Source: Plumapathes pennacea (taxonomy: Eukaryota > Cnidaria > Anthozoa > Antipatharia > Myriopathidae). From it: a stretch of 64,000 nt of DNA. The notes beneath the pieces are model-generated. The model saw only the letters and a list, made by a program, of their open reading frames with translations, was not told where the DNA came from and made no database searches. The first letter of the stretch is position 1. Every line of letters starts with the position of its first letter. The DNA is taken from NCBI GenBank assembly GCA_964036295.1, contig OZ038463.1, positions 7,307,274 through 7,371,273 on the forward strand. The letters are read 5' to 3'. Both the position numbers and the translations under genes were made by a program. Below, in pieces: positions 23,875 through 34,686 of the stretch.

Positions 23875-24163
23875 TGTGAAGAATCTTAAGCCGCAGTTTT
23901 TCGTGTTAATTTCGGTCGTTACAAAACAGTTGTTATTTGCGTGCACAGACCTTTCTAGAACTCTCCAGACTTTTGGTATTTCGTTTAAAATTAGTTAGCC
24001 AATCAGAAGGTAGTTTACACACGTGTTCGTGTCTGTTCAAGCGAGACGAGTCTGTTCAAGCGAGCGAGTTGTGAGAAAAATAAACTGTTGACATCGTGGT
24101 GAGTTCTTCAGTGTCACTGGGAATTGTGAATCAGGGCCAACTACTTCTCAGAAATTCCCCACA
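23875..24163 (+). repeat. 5' LTR of BEL/Pao element
   Basis: The 289-bp LTR contains an internal direct repeat (GTCTGTTCAAGCGAG twice) and an AATAAA. Downstream sequence CTGGAAGGTGGCGACCCTGC should hold the primer binding site; I could not assign the tRNA. Confidence 0.92.
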
Positions 24164-24263
24164 CTGGAAGGTGGCGACCCTGCCAGGACTACTTTTGGAG
24201 CGATTACTTATACTTTCTTTCACGGAGTAAAAGGTACGTGCAGCGAGTGGTGAATGTTTACTT

Positions 24264-27200
24264 GTGCGAATTCAAAGAACGGAAGCCTTGAAAAACATGG
24301 CTTATACGGAGGAGAAGTTCAACAAACAAATTGCAATAGCGGATCTTAAACTTGAGGAAATACAGGAACTATCGACTAGTGAAGATACAGAGGAGGTGTC
24401 AATCGCGTACGAACAGATTGGAGAGTTGATCAAGCGTTTGGAAAAATGTAAGGACGAGACAGCTGAATATCTGCTCGAATCAGACAAGGATTTGGAGTAC
24501 ATTAAAAAGTGGACGGCAGATCAAAAGGGAAAAATACAACCCTTTCGTGGGGTACGTCTTGAAATCAAGAAACGACTGGAAGAACTTGCGGTGAAAGAAG
24601 CACAAGTGACACTTGATAAACAACTGCATATTCAACAGAAGATCAACGAGGAGCAGACCAAGTACAGGTTACAACAACAAAAGGAAATCGAGGAGGCCAC
24701 TATACGACAACAACAGCGGGAAGAGGAGTGGTACATGAGAAAGCTTGACTTCGAGAAACAAATAGGGGAGAGCCAAGCCGAACGTATCGGAAAGGAAAAC
24801 ACAGAGAAACCCACGAAATCCACAGCGCAATCCGTAAAGCTACAGAAGTACACCATCACTCCCTTCACTGGTGACTACAAAGACTGGTTACGGTTCTGGA
24901 ACCAATTTACGGTAGAAGTGGATGGCTCGTCAATCGCGGAAATTAGTAAGTTTAATTACTTGCTAGAGCTGGTGAAAGGGAAACCCAAGGAGGACATCTT
25001 AGGACTCCCGCACACTGAGGAAGGATACAAAGAGGCTAAACGAATTCTCGTTGAGACCTATGGGAAGGACGTCAAAGTACACAAAGCCCTGATAAAAGAA
25101 TTGGAAGAACTTCCCGCCATCACCAGCATTCACAAGCTGCGCAACGTACACGAGTTCTACAACAAGCTGGCCAGGGTAGTGCGCACTCTTACTACGATGA
25201 AGAGATTGACCACTGCCCAGAGCATGATCTACACACTGATGGACAAACTGGGTCCTGTTCGAGAAGTGATCGTGCAGAAGGATGACGCCTGGGAAGAATG
25301 GGGTCTGGAGCAACTCGTCGAGAACCTTCGAAAGTATGTGGAAAGAAATCCGCTGAGAACCAGTGATGATGATGGAAAGAGAGATAACGCCCCGGGACAT
25401 CATCTAGGGAGAAAAGAAAAATTGCTTCTAGGAAACTCAGAAGAGCCGAAGCTGGGGAAGCAGAACCGCAAATTTACTTGTGTGTACTGTAACTCGGATG
25501 AACATTTCAGCCCCAACTGCACGAGGGTGCTTGACCTTGCCGCAAGACGAGCGACACTGCAGAGAAACAAGAGGTGCTATAATTGTACAGCAATTGGACA
25601 TAGGGCATCTCAATGCAGATCGAGGGGATGCAAAAACTGCCAAGGAAAGCATCACACCTCTATTTGTGACAAGGAGAAATCAACTGTCGACATACTTCAA
25701 AATTCTAAAGTGGAGAAGGGTTTGAGTTCACTTCTGAAGCAGACAAGCACATTGCATCCAACAGTGCTCGCCAAAGTGGGAACGGAGACATTTCGGGTGA
25801 TGTTTGACTCGGGTGCCGGAAGTTCTTACGTGTGTGCTGACGTCATAACCAAACTTCACCTGAAACCTGCGAGAAAAGAGCAACGTTGCATCGAGCAAAT
25901 GTTCGGGACCATAAGGAGGAACATCGAGGTGTACGACATCAACATACAGTCTCTTGCGATCGACGGTTTCCAGTTCAATGTCGAGTGCCTCAATGCTGGA
26001 AAGGATGTACTCACTTACCTGCCTAACCCGAACATTCGCGCGTTAAAGGAACAGCATGGCCGATTCAGACGACTAATCTTTAGTGAGGAAGAAACAAGAA
26101 GCGATTCAATGCCAGTTCACATCATTCTTGGAGCAGCTGACTACCAAAGAGTACGGACGACAGAGCCTCAAGTCTTAGGAACCATCCCAGATAAAGACCC
26201 AGGCGCCGAATTCACGATGCTCGGTTGGACGATTTACGGCCGACAGCCCACAACAGAAAATTGCACGGAGAAGCAGTTCTTTCTGAGGTCTGGCCAGGAA
26301 GAGTTTGAGAAGTTGTGCTCACTGGACGTTCTCGGACTTGCGGACGCGGGTACAGGAAGAGACGCGGTGATGCATGAAGATTTCCTACAACAGCTAAACC
26401 AGACCGAAAGCGGGTACTACGAAACGAAATTGCCGTGGAAAAAGGACCACGTTCCGCTCCCAATCAACAAGAACCTGGCTACCGCCCGACTTTACAGTAC
26501 GACGAAAAAGCTGGAGAAGATTGGGAGATTACACGAGTATGACCAGATAATGCGGGAGCAGATGAGTGATGGAATTATCGAGCAAATACCCACCCATCCA
26601 ACGGGGGAGGTTGTGCACTATGTGCCCCATCAAGCCGTTATTCGAGAAGATGCGGAGACAACGAAGATGAGGATTGTGTATGACTGTTCCTCGAGAGCCA
26701 ACCCCCAAACCCCCTCCCTCAACGACTGCTTAGAGACAGGACCACCACTGCAGCCACTCCTGTTCGATATCCTTCTACGGAATCGAATGCGAAAGTTCTG
26801 CGTCACTGGAGACGTTCAGAAGGCGTTCCTGCAAATCCGAATGCACGACCAAGACAGAGATGCACAACGAGTCCTGTGGTACGACAACCTCAGAGATCGA
26901 AACGTCACTGAGTACAGATTCACACGAGTGATATTTGGGGCTACATCGAGTCCATATATCCTTGGCGCAACACTTCAGAAGCACGTCAGGAACTACGAGG
27001 CGGAGTACAAAGCGACAACGCAGTCACTGTTGGAGGACACGTATGTCGATGACATCCAAGGGGGAGGAGATACGGAAGAAGAAGAAGCAGCGATCTTCAA
27101 AGAAGAGTCTACCAAAATTCTGTCAGAGGGCGGTTTTTCTCTTCACAAGTGGCACAGCAACGTAGGGCAGCTAACGGTGAGCGAGGGAAACCGTGAAGGG

Positions 27201-29705
27201 GAAGAGACTTACGCCAAGAGCTTGGTTGGGAACAGACAAAACAGCAACATCAAAATCCTTGGAACTCAGTGGAACAAAAAGGAAGACACACTTACTATCA
27301 ACCTCGAGTCATGCTTGAAGACGGCCAAGCCATTGACAAAACGGAAGATGATTTCTACTATCAACAGCATTTATGATGTACTTGGGTTGAGCGCTCCAGT
27401 CACCATCACTGCGAAGTTAATCTTCAGTGAAGTTTGTCTCCTAAAACTACACTGGGACGACGAGATTCCAAGTGATGTTCAACGGAAATGGGAAGCGTGG
27501 GTAAACAGCTTGCGGCGAGCTTCAACCATTACCGTCCCGCGCTGCGTGTTTACAGCCCACCGAACGCACTTTGAGATCCATGGATTTTCAGACGCCAGCA
27601 AGATTGCTGTTTGTGCTTCACTGTATGTCGTGGCATACCAGGACGCGACGCCAGTCGACCAGAACCTACTGGTAGCTAAAGCAAGAGTCGCGCCTAAAGA
27701 GATGAGCATTCCACGACTGGAACTGATCGGAGCACACACCTTGGCGAAACTACAAAGTAACGTGAGCAAGGCGTTAACGTCCTTCCCAATCACAGCCTAC
27801 CACAACTGGGTGGACAGCATCACTGTGCTGTGCTGGTTGGCAAATCGTGGGGAGTGGTCAACCTTCGTGCGCAATCGAGTCAAGAAGATCGGCGAGCTGA
27901 CAGATGCGGCGTGGAGACATGTTCCTACAACAGAAAACCCAAGCGACCTTGGAACCCGAGGGTCAGTGCCAGACAAGCTCAAATCAATGTGGTTGAAGGG
28001 GCCCATCTGGCTTTCGGATGCGTCGAACAGGCCAGAGCAACCAGCGATTTTAGAGACGGGTGAAGCCAAGTCAGAAAGGCGTCAGAAAGAAGCAATGCTG
28101 CTGACGGAAGACGCGACACAAGAAACCTTAAAGAGCTGGGCAGGGGATCTCTTGGACAAGTTCACGTTTTGGAGGCTTCTGCGCATAACTTCGTACGTCA
28201 AACGCTTCATAGATTGCTGCAGAAAGACAGATGAACCAATCAACAACAAGGCGAGACAAAACGTGCCACTCAGCAAAACCGAGATCACGGAGGCAGAGAA
28301 TGTCTGGATTCGGATCACTCAAAGAACAAGTGACATGACTTCAGGCCTAAAACTTGCGACAGATGAAGACGGGTTAATGAGGTGCTACGAAAGAATTCAA
28401 GGCTACACTCCTGTTTTCATTCCGAGGGAATCTGCGTTAGCGAGACGCATCGCTGAACATTGCCATCTACACACTCTACACGGGGGAGTTGCTGCAACAA
28501 TGAGCAAAGTTCGACAGAAGTACTGGATCCCTAAGCTGAGATCGCTGGTAAAGAGCATACGGTATACCTGCAACTACTGTAAGAAGTACCGAGCAAAAGT
28601 TCTTAGTGCCCCAACCACTTCAGCCTTACCAACCTTCAGAACAGAATTTACAGAGCCGTTTCACGCCACTGGGGTGGACTTTGCTGGACCGCTTCTGTGC
28701 AAATCTGGGAAGCACGAAACAAGCAAGGCATACATTGCACTGTTTACATGTGCCAGCACGAGGGCAGTACACCTCAAACTTTGCAGCAACTTGACAGCAG
28801 GCGAGTTCAAACGAGGTCTTAAAGAGTTTATTGCCCGAAGAGGCTCACCGAACCTAATGGTGAGTGACAACGCTAAGACTTTCCAAGCAACGAAACAGTG
28901 GTTGTCGACACTGCGGAAAGATGATGATCTCTTCAACTACCTGGCAACGAAGGACATTGAGTGGAGATTCAACTTGTCACGCGCTCCATGGTGGGGCGGA
29001 TTCTTCGAGAGACTGATTGGCATCATGAAGAACTGTCTGTCCAAAGCAATTGGACGAGCGCTGTTGAAATTTGAGGAACTTGAAGACGTTCTACTAGACG
29101 TGGAGTCCTTCATGAACAACCGACCTTTGTGCTACATCGGGGGAGAATTTGAGCAGCCGGTGATCACTCCAAGCCTCCTGCTACGCGGACAACCAGCTCG
29201 TTTCCTTGAGGAGGATACCGTCGATATGGGCGACGAGCGAGAGAAGATGACCAAACGGTTACTATATCTAAAGGCATGTCGAGATAATATTCGTAAACGT
29301 TGGCTGAATGAGTATCTTCATGCCTTACAAGAGCGTTTCAGCACGGGCACTGCAGCAAAGGATCAAGTGACGATGAGCAAGGGCTCAGTTGTTCTGATCA
29401 AGGACACAACGAAGTACAGAGCGAATTGGAAGATCGGGCGAATCGTGGACTCCATCGTTGGAAAGGATGGGGTGACCAGAGGCTACAAGATACGAACGGG
29501 CAAGGGGTACGTTGTCGAGAGACCCCTGCAGCTGGTGGCTGACCTTGAGATAAGTGGCGCCAGTGACGATCCCGAGTCTAATGATGATGCCGGTGGGGAC
29601 AACCAGAACCAGCATCAACGAGCCATAGGCCATGGTCGACAAGCGAAGATTGCAGCAGTAAATCGCCTAGTGGGCGTGGTTGCTAATGAGAACGAAGACG
29701 ACTGA
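24264..29705 (+). CDS. BEL/Pao gag-pol polyprotein
   Basis: 1813 residues in one frame with no stops. Order of domains: coiled-coil Gag N-terminus (about 10-185); DUF1759-type Gag region (from about 191, ITPFTGDYKDWLRFW); zinc knuckles (about 403-470, CYNCTAIGHRASQC); aspartic protease with DSGAG (about 513); reverse transcriptase with YVDD (about 926-929); Pao-type RNase H region (FSDASK, about 1107); integrase HHCC zinc domain (about 1398-1440); integrase core with D, D and E (GVDFAGP about 1470, SDNAKTF about 1534, FFERLIG about 1579); and a C-terminal DUF5641-like domain. DUF1759, Peptidase_A17 and DUF5641 are the known BEL/Pao set. A second Met at 24297 (MAYTEEKF) is an alternative start. 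All catalytic motifs I checked are present, so the element may be active. Confidence 0.93.
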   Translation: MRIQRTEALKNMAYTEEKFNKQIAIADLKLEEIQELSTSEDTEEVSIAYEQIGELIKRLEKCKDETAEYLLESDKDLEYIKKWTADQKGKIQPFRGVRLEIKKRLEELAVKEAQVTLDKQLHIQQKINEEQTKYRLQQQKEIEEATIRQQQREEEWYMRKLDFEKQIGESQAERIGKENTEKPTKSTAQSVKLQKYTITPFTGDYKDWLRFWNQFTVEVDGSSIAEISKFNYLLELVKGKPKEDILGLPHTEEGYKEAKRILVETYGKDVKVHKALIKELEELPAITSIHKLRNVHEFYNKLARVVRTLTTMKRLTTAQSMIYTLMDKLGPVREVIVQKDDAWEEWGLEQLVENLRKYVERNPLRTSDDDGKRDNAPGHHLGRKEKLLLGNSEEPKLGKQNRKFTCVYCNSDEHFSPNCTRVLDLAARRATLQRNKRCYNCTAIGHRASQCRSRGCKNCQGKHHTSICDKEKSTVDILQNSKVEKGLSSLLKQTSTLHPTVLAKVGTETFRVMFDSGAGSSYVCADVITKLHLKPARKEQRCIEQMFGTIRRNIEVYDINIQSLAIDGFQFNVECLNAGKDVLTYLPNPNIRALKEQHGRFRRLIFSEEETRSDSMPVHIILGAADYQRVRTTEPQVLGTIPDKDPGAEFTMLGWTIYGRQPTTENCTEKQFFLRSGQEEFEKLCSLDVLGLADAGTGRDAVMHEDFLQQLNQTESGYYETKLPWKKDHVPLPINKNLATARLYSTTKKLEKIGRLHEYDQIMREQMSDGIIEQIPTHPTGEVVHYVPHQAVIREDAETTKMRIVYDCSSRANPQTPSLNDCLETGPPLQPLLFDILLRNRMRKFCVTGDVQKAFLQIRMHDQDRDAQRVLWYDNLRDRNVTEYRFTRVIFGATSSPYILGATLQKHVRNYEAEYKATTQSLLEDTYVDDIQGGGDTEEEEAAIFKEESTKILSEGGFSLHKWHSNVGQLTVSEGNREGEETYAKSLVGNRQNSNIKILGTQWNKKEDTLTINLESCLKTAKPLTKRKMISTINSIYDVLGLSAPVTITAKLIFSEVCLLKLHWDDEIPSDVQRKWEAWVNSLRRASTITVPRCVFTAHRTHFEIHGFSDASKIAVCASLYVVAYQDATPVDQNLLVAKARVAPKEMSIPRLELIGAHTLAKLQSNVSKALTSFPITAYHNWVDSITVLCWLANRGEWSTFVRNRVKKIGELTDAAWRHVPTTENPSDLGTRGSVPDKLKSMWLKGPIWLSDASNRPEQPAILETGEAKSERRQKEAMLLTEDATQETLKSWAGDLLDKFTFWRLLRITSYVKRFIDCCRKTDEPINNKARQNVPLSKTEITEAENVWIRITQRTSDMTSGLKLATDEDGLMRCYERIQGYTPVFIPRESALARRIAEHCHLHTLHGGVAATMSKVRQKYWIPKLRSLVKSIRYTCNYCKKYRAKVLSAPTTSALPTFRTEFTEPFHATGVDFAGPLLCKSGKHETSKAYIALFTCASTRAVHLKLCSNLTAGEFKRGLKEFIARRGSPNLMVSDNAKTFQATKQWLSTLRKDDDLFNYLATKDIEWRFNLSRAPWWGGFFERLIGIMKNCLSKAIGRALLKFEELEDVLLDVESFMNNRPLCYIGGEFEQPVITPSLLLRGQPARFLEEDTVDMGDEREKMTKRLLYLKACRDNIRKRWLNEYLHALQERFSTGTAAKDQVTMSKGSVVLIKDTTKYRANWKIGRIVDSIVGKDGVTRGYKIRTGKGYVVERPLQLVADLEISGASDDPESNDDAGGDNQNQHQRAIGHGRQAKIAAVNRLVGVVANENEDD

Positions 29706-29745
29706 ACTATTCCTTGTCAATATTAAAGTTGGGAACCACTTTAAT

Positions 29746-29755
29746 AGGGGGAGTG
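29746..29755 (+). other. Polypurine tract of BEL/Pao element
   Basis: AGGGGGAG just before the 3' LTR, the expected site of plus-strand priming. It is a position and composition match only. Confidence 0.55.
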
Positions 29756-30044
29756 TGTGAAGAATCTTAAGCCGCAGTTTTTCGTGTTAATTTCGGTCGT
29801 TACAAAACAGTTGTTATTTGCGTGCACAGACCTTTCTAGAACTCTCCAGACTTTTGGTATTTCGTTTAAAATTAGTTAGCCAATCAGAAGGTAGTTTACA
29901 CACGTGTTCGTGTCTGTTCAAGCGAGACGAGTCTGTTCAAGCGAGCGAGTTGTGAGAAAAATAAACTGTTGACATCGTGGTGAGTTCTTCAGTGTCACTG
30001 GGAATTGTGAATCAGGGCCAACTACTTCTCAGAAATTCCCCACA
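29756..30044 (+). repeat. 3' LTR of BEL/Pao element
   Basis: 289 bp, identical by eye to the 5' LTR, followed by the target duplication TTAG. Confidence 0.92.
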
Positions 30045-30248
30045 TTAGGTCTAAACTTTCTTGTCATTTTTTTAGCCTGAAAAGGTGAAAGTTTCGTCCA
30101 CAACGACTTTCTTGATAACGTTTTAAGCTGGAACAAGTTTTCTAATCCGTCTTCGAACAAAACCCAGCAGTGTACTGACAGAGAGGTCGAAAGAAAGAAT
30201 TTCGTTAATCCTGAATTAGCTTAATCGACTTTCGAAAAACCGGGCCCA

Positions 30249-30757
30249 GAACAGCTTAGTCGGCTTAGTCCGATGAGGCAATTGGAGTATTGCCGGTACG
30301 TTGTATCTTAGCTTCGTGTTTGAAGCGGATCTAGCTGTGTGCAAGCAGGCAATCCTTGTCCAGTTTTCCTTTTCCCTTGCTCTGGTGAAGGGTTGATACT
30401 TAGTCGAACTTTTAACTATCTGACACACAATCAGGGGCATTCTTTGGTCTGTGCTGTCTGTTATAAACAGCTTAGATTGCTTCCCGGGATTGTCCGGCGT
30501 TTTAGTTTAGTTTTGACAACAACGCAGCAGGGCTGCAGCCATTTGGTCTTCCAATCGACGAACTTCGCCGGCTTTTTGCGCATTTGCCGAAACTTTGTTT
30601 TAATTTCATCATACCTTTCTATTTGTTAAACAGACAAGTTGAATTATTAATTAGTTGATCTGCGCGCAGAAACAGAAAACTCCACCAACCCCCTAAATTG
30701 CACTATATTGCTGGTGACGGTTTTCACGCCTGCTTTGGAAACTTCTGTCATATCACA
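30249..30757. other. Intergenic, nothing recognised
   Basis: Between the MITE and the first visible exon of the PAN-EGF gene. A separate signal-peptide exon for that gene could be here, but I found no convincing one. Confidence 0.4.
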
Positions 30758-33700
30758 ATGCTAAACCAACCGCTTATCTTTGTTGAAATCTTTTCCTTGT
30801 TTCCCGATTCTACCCAGCAAGCAAAACACATTTTTCCTGGAGGAAATTACATTTACCACAACAACAACGAAGGACTTCACTTTGGGAATTTTGTTTCAGT
30901 GGACAAAAAGCGACTGGCTGTCGGTCCAATCCACACAAGTCGTGTTTGCTTTCATGTTTGAACAACCTTGAATGTATTTCTTTTAACTTTGGCATCAGCG
31001 CAGAACAAGGAACTCATTTATGCGAGCTACTCAACACAGACAAACACGTGTCAGCGGAAAACTGGAGAGAAGATGCAGAGTTTCGGCATTATGCCCCAAA
31101 GGTTTGTAAAGCCGTCAACTCTTCATTGTTCAAATGAAATACTGCATAAAAATCGATGTTATTTTTTATTTCTCATATATTTTTACGGACTTTTGGCGAA
31201 GATGTAACGCCTGGGCCGGAGTCTTATATTTTCAGATGTTAATGCAGGCAATTTCTTCAGTTAATTCGTCGATTGCCATTGTCCCCGAACGAAGTGAGGG
31301 AAATAATCACGACGCTAATGCAGCAAAATCGTATCATTTGAAGACTCCAAGCGTGTCGCCATCTCGAAATTTAATGTTCGTGTGTGTGTGTGTGTGTGTG
31401 TGGGGTACGACTCGTCCCCAGGGCCATCCGCGTCGAGCGACCACTGCGAGGTTACATCGGCAGCTTAACTGTAAACCGCCATTTTCTTAGTGACATGCGG
31501 TAGCTGTAAGAGTACGAACGGAAGTGATTTTGTACAATAAGATGCAGATACAAGGCCAAGCAATTCGACGGACGGCTGTAATTTGCCCGGATATTTTGCC
31601 GGTGTATGGGAGGCAAGCTTACTAGCCGTGAAACGGATTCTTAAAGGCACAACTGGTCGACCTGAACACAATCCCAGACGCCAGTACTGTGTTAAAACGC
31701 AGACACTTCTTCAGAAAGAAATAGCAAAATACAGTTGGTGGAAATCGAACAATCATCGTGGCAAATTTCACCTTTTACAATAACAGGAATGTAGTTTTCA
31801 GAATCCAAGTTTGACAAGATGACGACACACAATACAATGGAAAGTGGAATTTTCGTACTGTATAAGGACTGCTCTATACAGTGTACTTTGAAATCATTGA
31901 AGACGTAAACAATGGTGTTTTGGGTTTTGTTTCCTTTGCTGGAAAAGAGCTAAAGCTATGGCTTTCAGGAACCGGTGAGTTTTGAAAATTTACATCAATT
32001 AACGTACAACGCTTTTGTTAAATGACGGTCGTGTTATCATTATGGTATTTCAACAATTGCCGTATATTTTGTCGTTTGATGCCCCGGGAACTGTGATGAA
32101 GGCCAAGTAGGATTATACTGTGATCTTTTCGCTAGTTTTCAAAGCTATTTCAGAGTGCCTTCGTGCAAGATTGTGTCATCCGATTCCTGACATATTTGCA
32201 TAATTTCACTGACAGTCTGACACATGCTGTGAAGTTTTGTCGCCGCGTTTGTTGGCACACTGTATTCAAGGATAAAATGTAACCGGGTTAAAATGCTTTT
32301 GCTTTTTGAAGGCTATTAAAGTAGAAAATATCCGGCCACTGCTTTCCAAATTAAACAATTACAGTCTATTGTATATTATTGTCTACTAGCGGGACCCCGT
32401 AAGATACTCGCTCAACACAATCGAACTTTGTATTATTTAGTGACCGGGTTTGCTCGCTCAATACAATCGGACCTTGTATTATTTAGTGACTTGATTTCTT
32501 TTTTCTGTCAAAGATTTTAAAATCGTCAAACGCAGTTTGAAAAGTTGTTGTGTTCAAAATTGAATACCTGCCAAAATTCACACGGTCCCGAGACTTCGAA
32601 AGCGTGTAAACAAGCGACTCGCTTTGACGGCTCTAAATTTTGTCACACTCGAAGAGGCGTATTAAACTTATAAAGTAAAAAAAAAAAAAAATCGGTGTCC
32701 AAGATCGACTTTGCTTGGCTTTCAAGCCTCGGGAGTATTCTGTAGTTGCGTGTAAATGTTGTCTCAGCGAATTTTGAAGTTCAGCTTAGTGTCTACGAAA
32801 CTTGCAGACTGTGCACGTTGTCTGAACTAAACCAGACTGCCGTGCGAAAAAGATTTTTTTTAGCGGCCGACTGGTGACGTCGCTACACAGCCGTGGTTTG
32901 CAAAAAAATTTTTAAATAATCTCCGAACCGAAAATAAACAAGAATCCCGCTTTCCGAAAACCCACTACTGAGCGAGGGGATATCTGCGATTATCGTATTT
33001 CTAGTAATAGCTTAGTCAGTATATCGTTGTATATACACACGAGACCGGGTACAATAGTTAAGCACAACTAATTTTTCCACCTGCTCTTTGTGGTCCACTT
33101 TCCAAATTAGGCTGGGGCGCACTATATAAGGGCCTACGCGGAGATCTTCCCAAGGATGATTTTTATAGTGCGCTCCAGCAATTAGTGTTTGATGAACTGG
33201 ACTGGACGTCATTCCGACCTCGCTTTAGCGAGCACAACGAGTACAAAAATATATGGAAACGCGGGCTATATTGCTCAAATCGGGGCTTCTTTTTGTATCC
33301 AGTCATTCTTGGGCGAGTCCAGGAGTGCATGTTACTCGCCCTTTGCAGTTTGCTTTCACGCATTAATTTTTTTCGCATGTTTTTTGTTTTTGTTTTGTTT
33401 TGTTTTGTTTTGCTTTTTTGCCAATCCTCCACACTAATCTTCCAGACATACTGTGACACCATGCCGTGTCAGAATCAAGGAAGATGCGTGCCAAACTACG
33501 CAATCGACGAGTACAAATGCGACTGTCCTCTCCACGCCGAAGGAAAACTTTGTGAATTGAAAAGTAAGCTTGCCTACGGTGATAAATTTGAAATAAAGGC
33601 AATACGGCCACTATATGCTTTAGCACCCTTACTAGTTCACCCAGGGGAAGGAAGTACTCGGTACTAAATTGTGTGGAGGTTGCGCTACCACCATAAACCC

Positions 33701-34686
33701 TGACCCTATTTAACCCTTTCACTCCCAAGAGTGATCAACTTCAATTTTCTTCCTTCTGTTTCTCACTAGAAATACATATTACAGTAAGAAGAACTTGGCT
33801 TTTGATAGCTTGCTCAGATAGTAGTTGATTAAACTGTGAATTCTCACTACATCACTCATACATTTTCTTTTTAAAAAGTTATCTTGGGAGCGAAAGGGTT
33901 AAGAGACGAAGCAGTAAATTATAATACCATATATAAAAGTGTTCACTTTAATTTGTGACTCTATTTAAGATTGTACATCCCGTTTTTGGTTTATTTCCCA
34001 TGACAGCGGAGAATGCAGTTTGAATATTTTAAGTCGGCGGTGAACACGATGCTTCATCGCGTACTGAGTGCACCCTATTCAAAAGGACTCGCCCAAAAGC
34101 CAGGGAATAATGAGTCTGTTCAGGACGCTAAAGTGTAAAACTGTATACCCTGTTTAAGACAGAGGACCCTAAAAACCCAATTAATCCAGAGGCAGAATTC
34201 CCGTATAACAATCCCTGTCCACAGTCCCGGGGCAAGTTCACAACCGGGTCAGTTCACAACTTTCTCTTCTTACATTCAGAATCGGCGATGAACATAACAT
34301 GTGACAACAAGTGCACTGTGTATGCAAACGGACAAACTTTGGGCCAAACCACGTCTGACTGGTCAAAAATAGAAAGATTCTTTATTCCGGGTGCAACCAA
34401 AACTATTGCTGTTGCTGTGCAAAATTGGGGAGGCCCAACTGCACTCTTGGCTTCCATGAGCAATGGAAAGATGACGGACGCAAGCTGGAGTTGCAATTCT
34501 GTAAACACACCAAGATGGAACTCTGCAGAATTTGATGCATCTCAGTGGCCGTATGCAGTAGAACACGCTGCCCAGAACAAAAACTTGCCATGGGACAAAG
34601 TGATAAACGGAATTTCTTTGAACGCCAAATGGATTGGCGTAGCGAACACGGAAGCGGCTTCTTTTTTCTGTGTTCTGAAACTTTAG
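30758..34686 (+). CDS. PAN-EGF-beta-sandwich protein, with a frame break in the PAN exon
   Basis: Visible exons: PAN exon about 30758-31101 (start uncertain), EGF exon 33446-33563 and last exon 34280-34686. Phases 0 and 1 join. The PAN domain is split between two frames: RLAVGPIHTSRVCFHV ends in a stop near 30958, while CLNNLECISFNFG and CELLNTD continue in another frame. The sequence CATGTTTGAAC looks like an ancestor with GTTTGTTTG that lost one 4-bp unit. Exon 2 is a complete EGF domain (CDTMPCQNQGRC, CDCPLHAEGKLCELK). The last exon encodes about 135 residues resembling a galactose-binding-like beta-sandwich (CTVYANGQTLGQTTSDWSKI). The gene is either a young pseudogene or has an assembly error; the rest is well preserved. 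Likely a secreted adhesion or lectin-type protein. The donor after the PAN exon (GTTTGT) is weak. Confidence 0.65.
31379..31400. repeat. (GT)n microsatellite
   Basis: A dinucleotide run in the first intron of the PAN-EGF gene. Confidence 0.9.
32388..32490 (-). repeat. Helitron-type 3' terminus plus a 38-bp direct repeat
   Basis: ACTAGCGGGACCCCGTAAGATAC is, on the minus strand, the CTAG end with GC-rich spacer seen at 206 and 1244. Next to it, a 38-bp unit starting CTCGCTCAA occurs twice (32407-32444 and 32453-32490). I did not find a matching 5' end. Apart from this, intron 31102-33445 holds only the repeats listed separately. Confidence 0.45.
33112..33178. mobile_element. Very short MITE, 67 bp
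   Basis: CTGGGGCGCACTATA at the left and TATAGTGCGCTCCAG at the right are inverted with one mismatch. It lies in an intron of the PAN-EGF gene. Confidence 0.55.
33710..33902. mobile_element. MITE with TTAACCCTTTCACTCC ends
   Basis: It starts TTAACCCTTTCACTCCCAAG and ends CTTGGGAGCGAAAGGGTTAA. A related copy is at 52936-53103. TTAA at both borders suggests a piggyBac-like origin. Confidence 0.7.

Larger units (their letters stand above)
23875..30044 (+). mobile_element. Intact BEL/Pao LTR retrotransposon, 6.17 kb
   Basis: The two 289-bp LTRs (23875-24163 and 29756-30044) start TGTGAAG and end CCCCACA. The flanking duplication is TTAG (23871-23874 and 30045-30048), or ATTAG if one terminal A is counted as shared. 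Reading both LTRs base by base I found no difference, which implies very recent insertion. One uninterrupted gag-pol frame fills the interior. A purine-rich tract (AGGGGGAG) precedes the right LTR. Confidence 0.92.
23832..30247. mobile_element. MITE (GGGCCCGG ends) interrupted by a BEL/Pao element
   Basis: The left end has AGGGCCCGG and CTAATCCTGGATTAG before the retrotransposon; the right end has GAATTAGCTTAATCG and CGAAAAACCGGGCCCA after it. Joining the two parts matches, in inverse orientation, an uninterrupted copy at 44160-44400. This is a nested insertion: MITE first, retroelement later. Confidence 0.75.
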
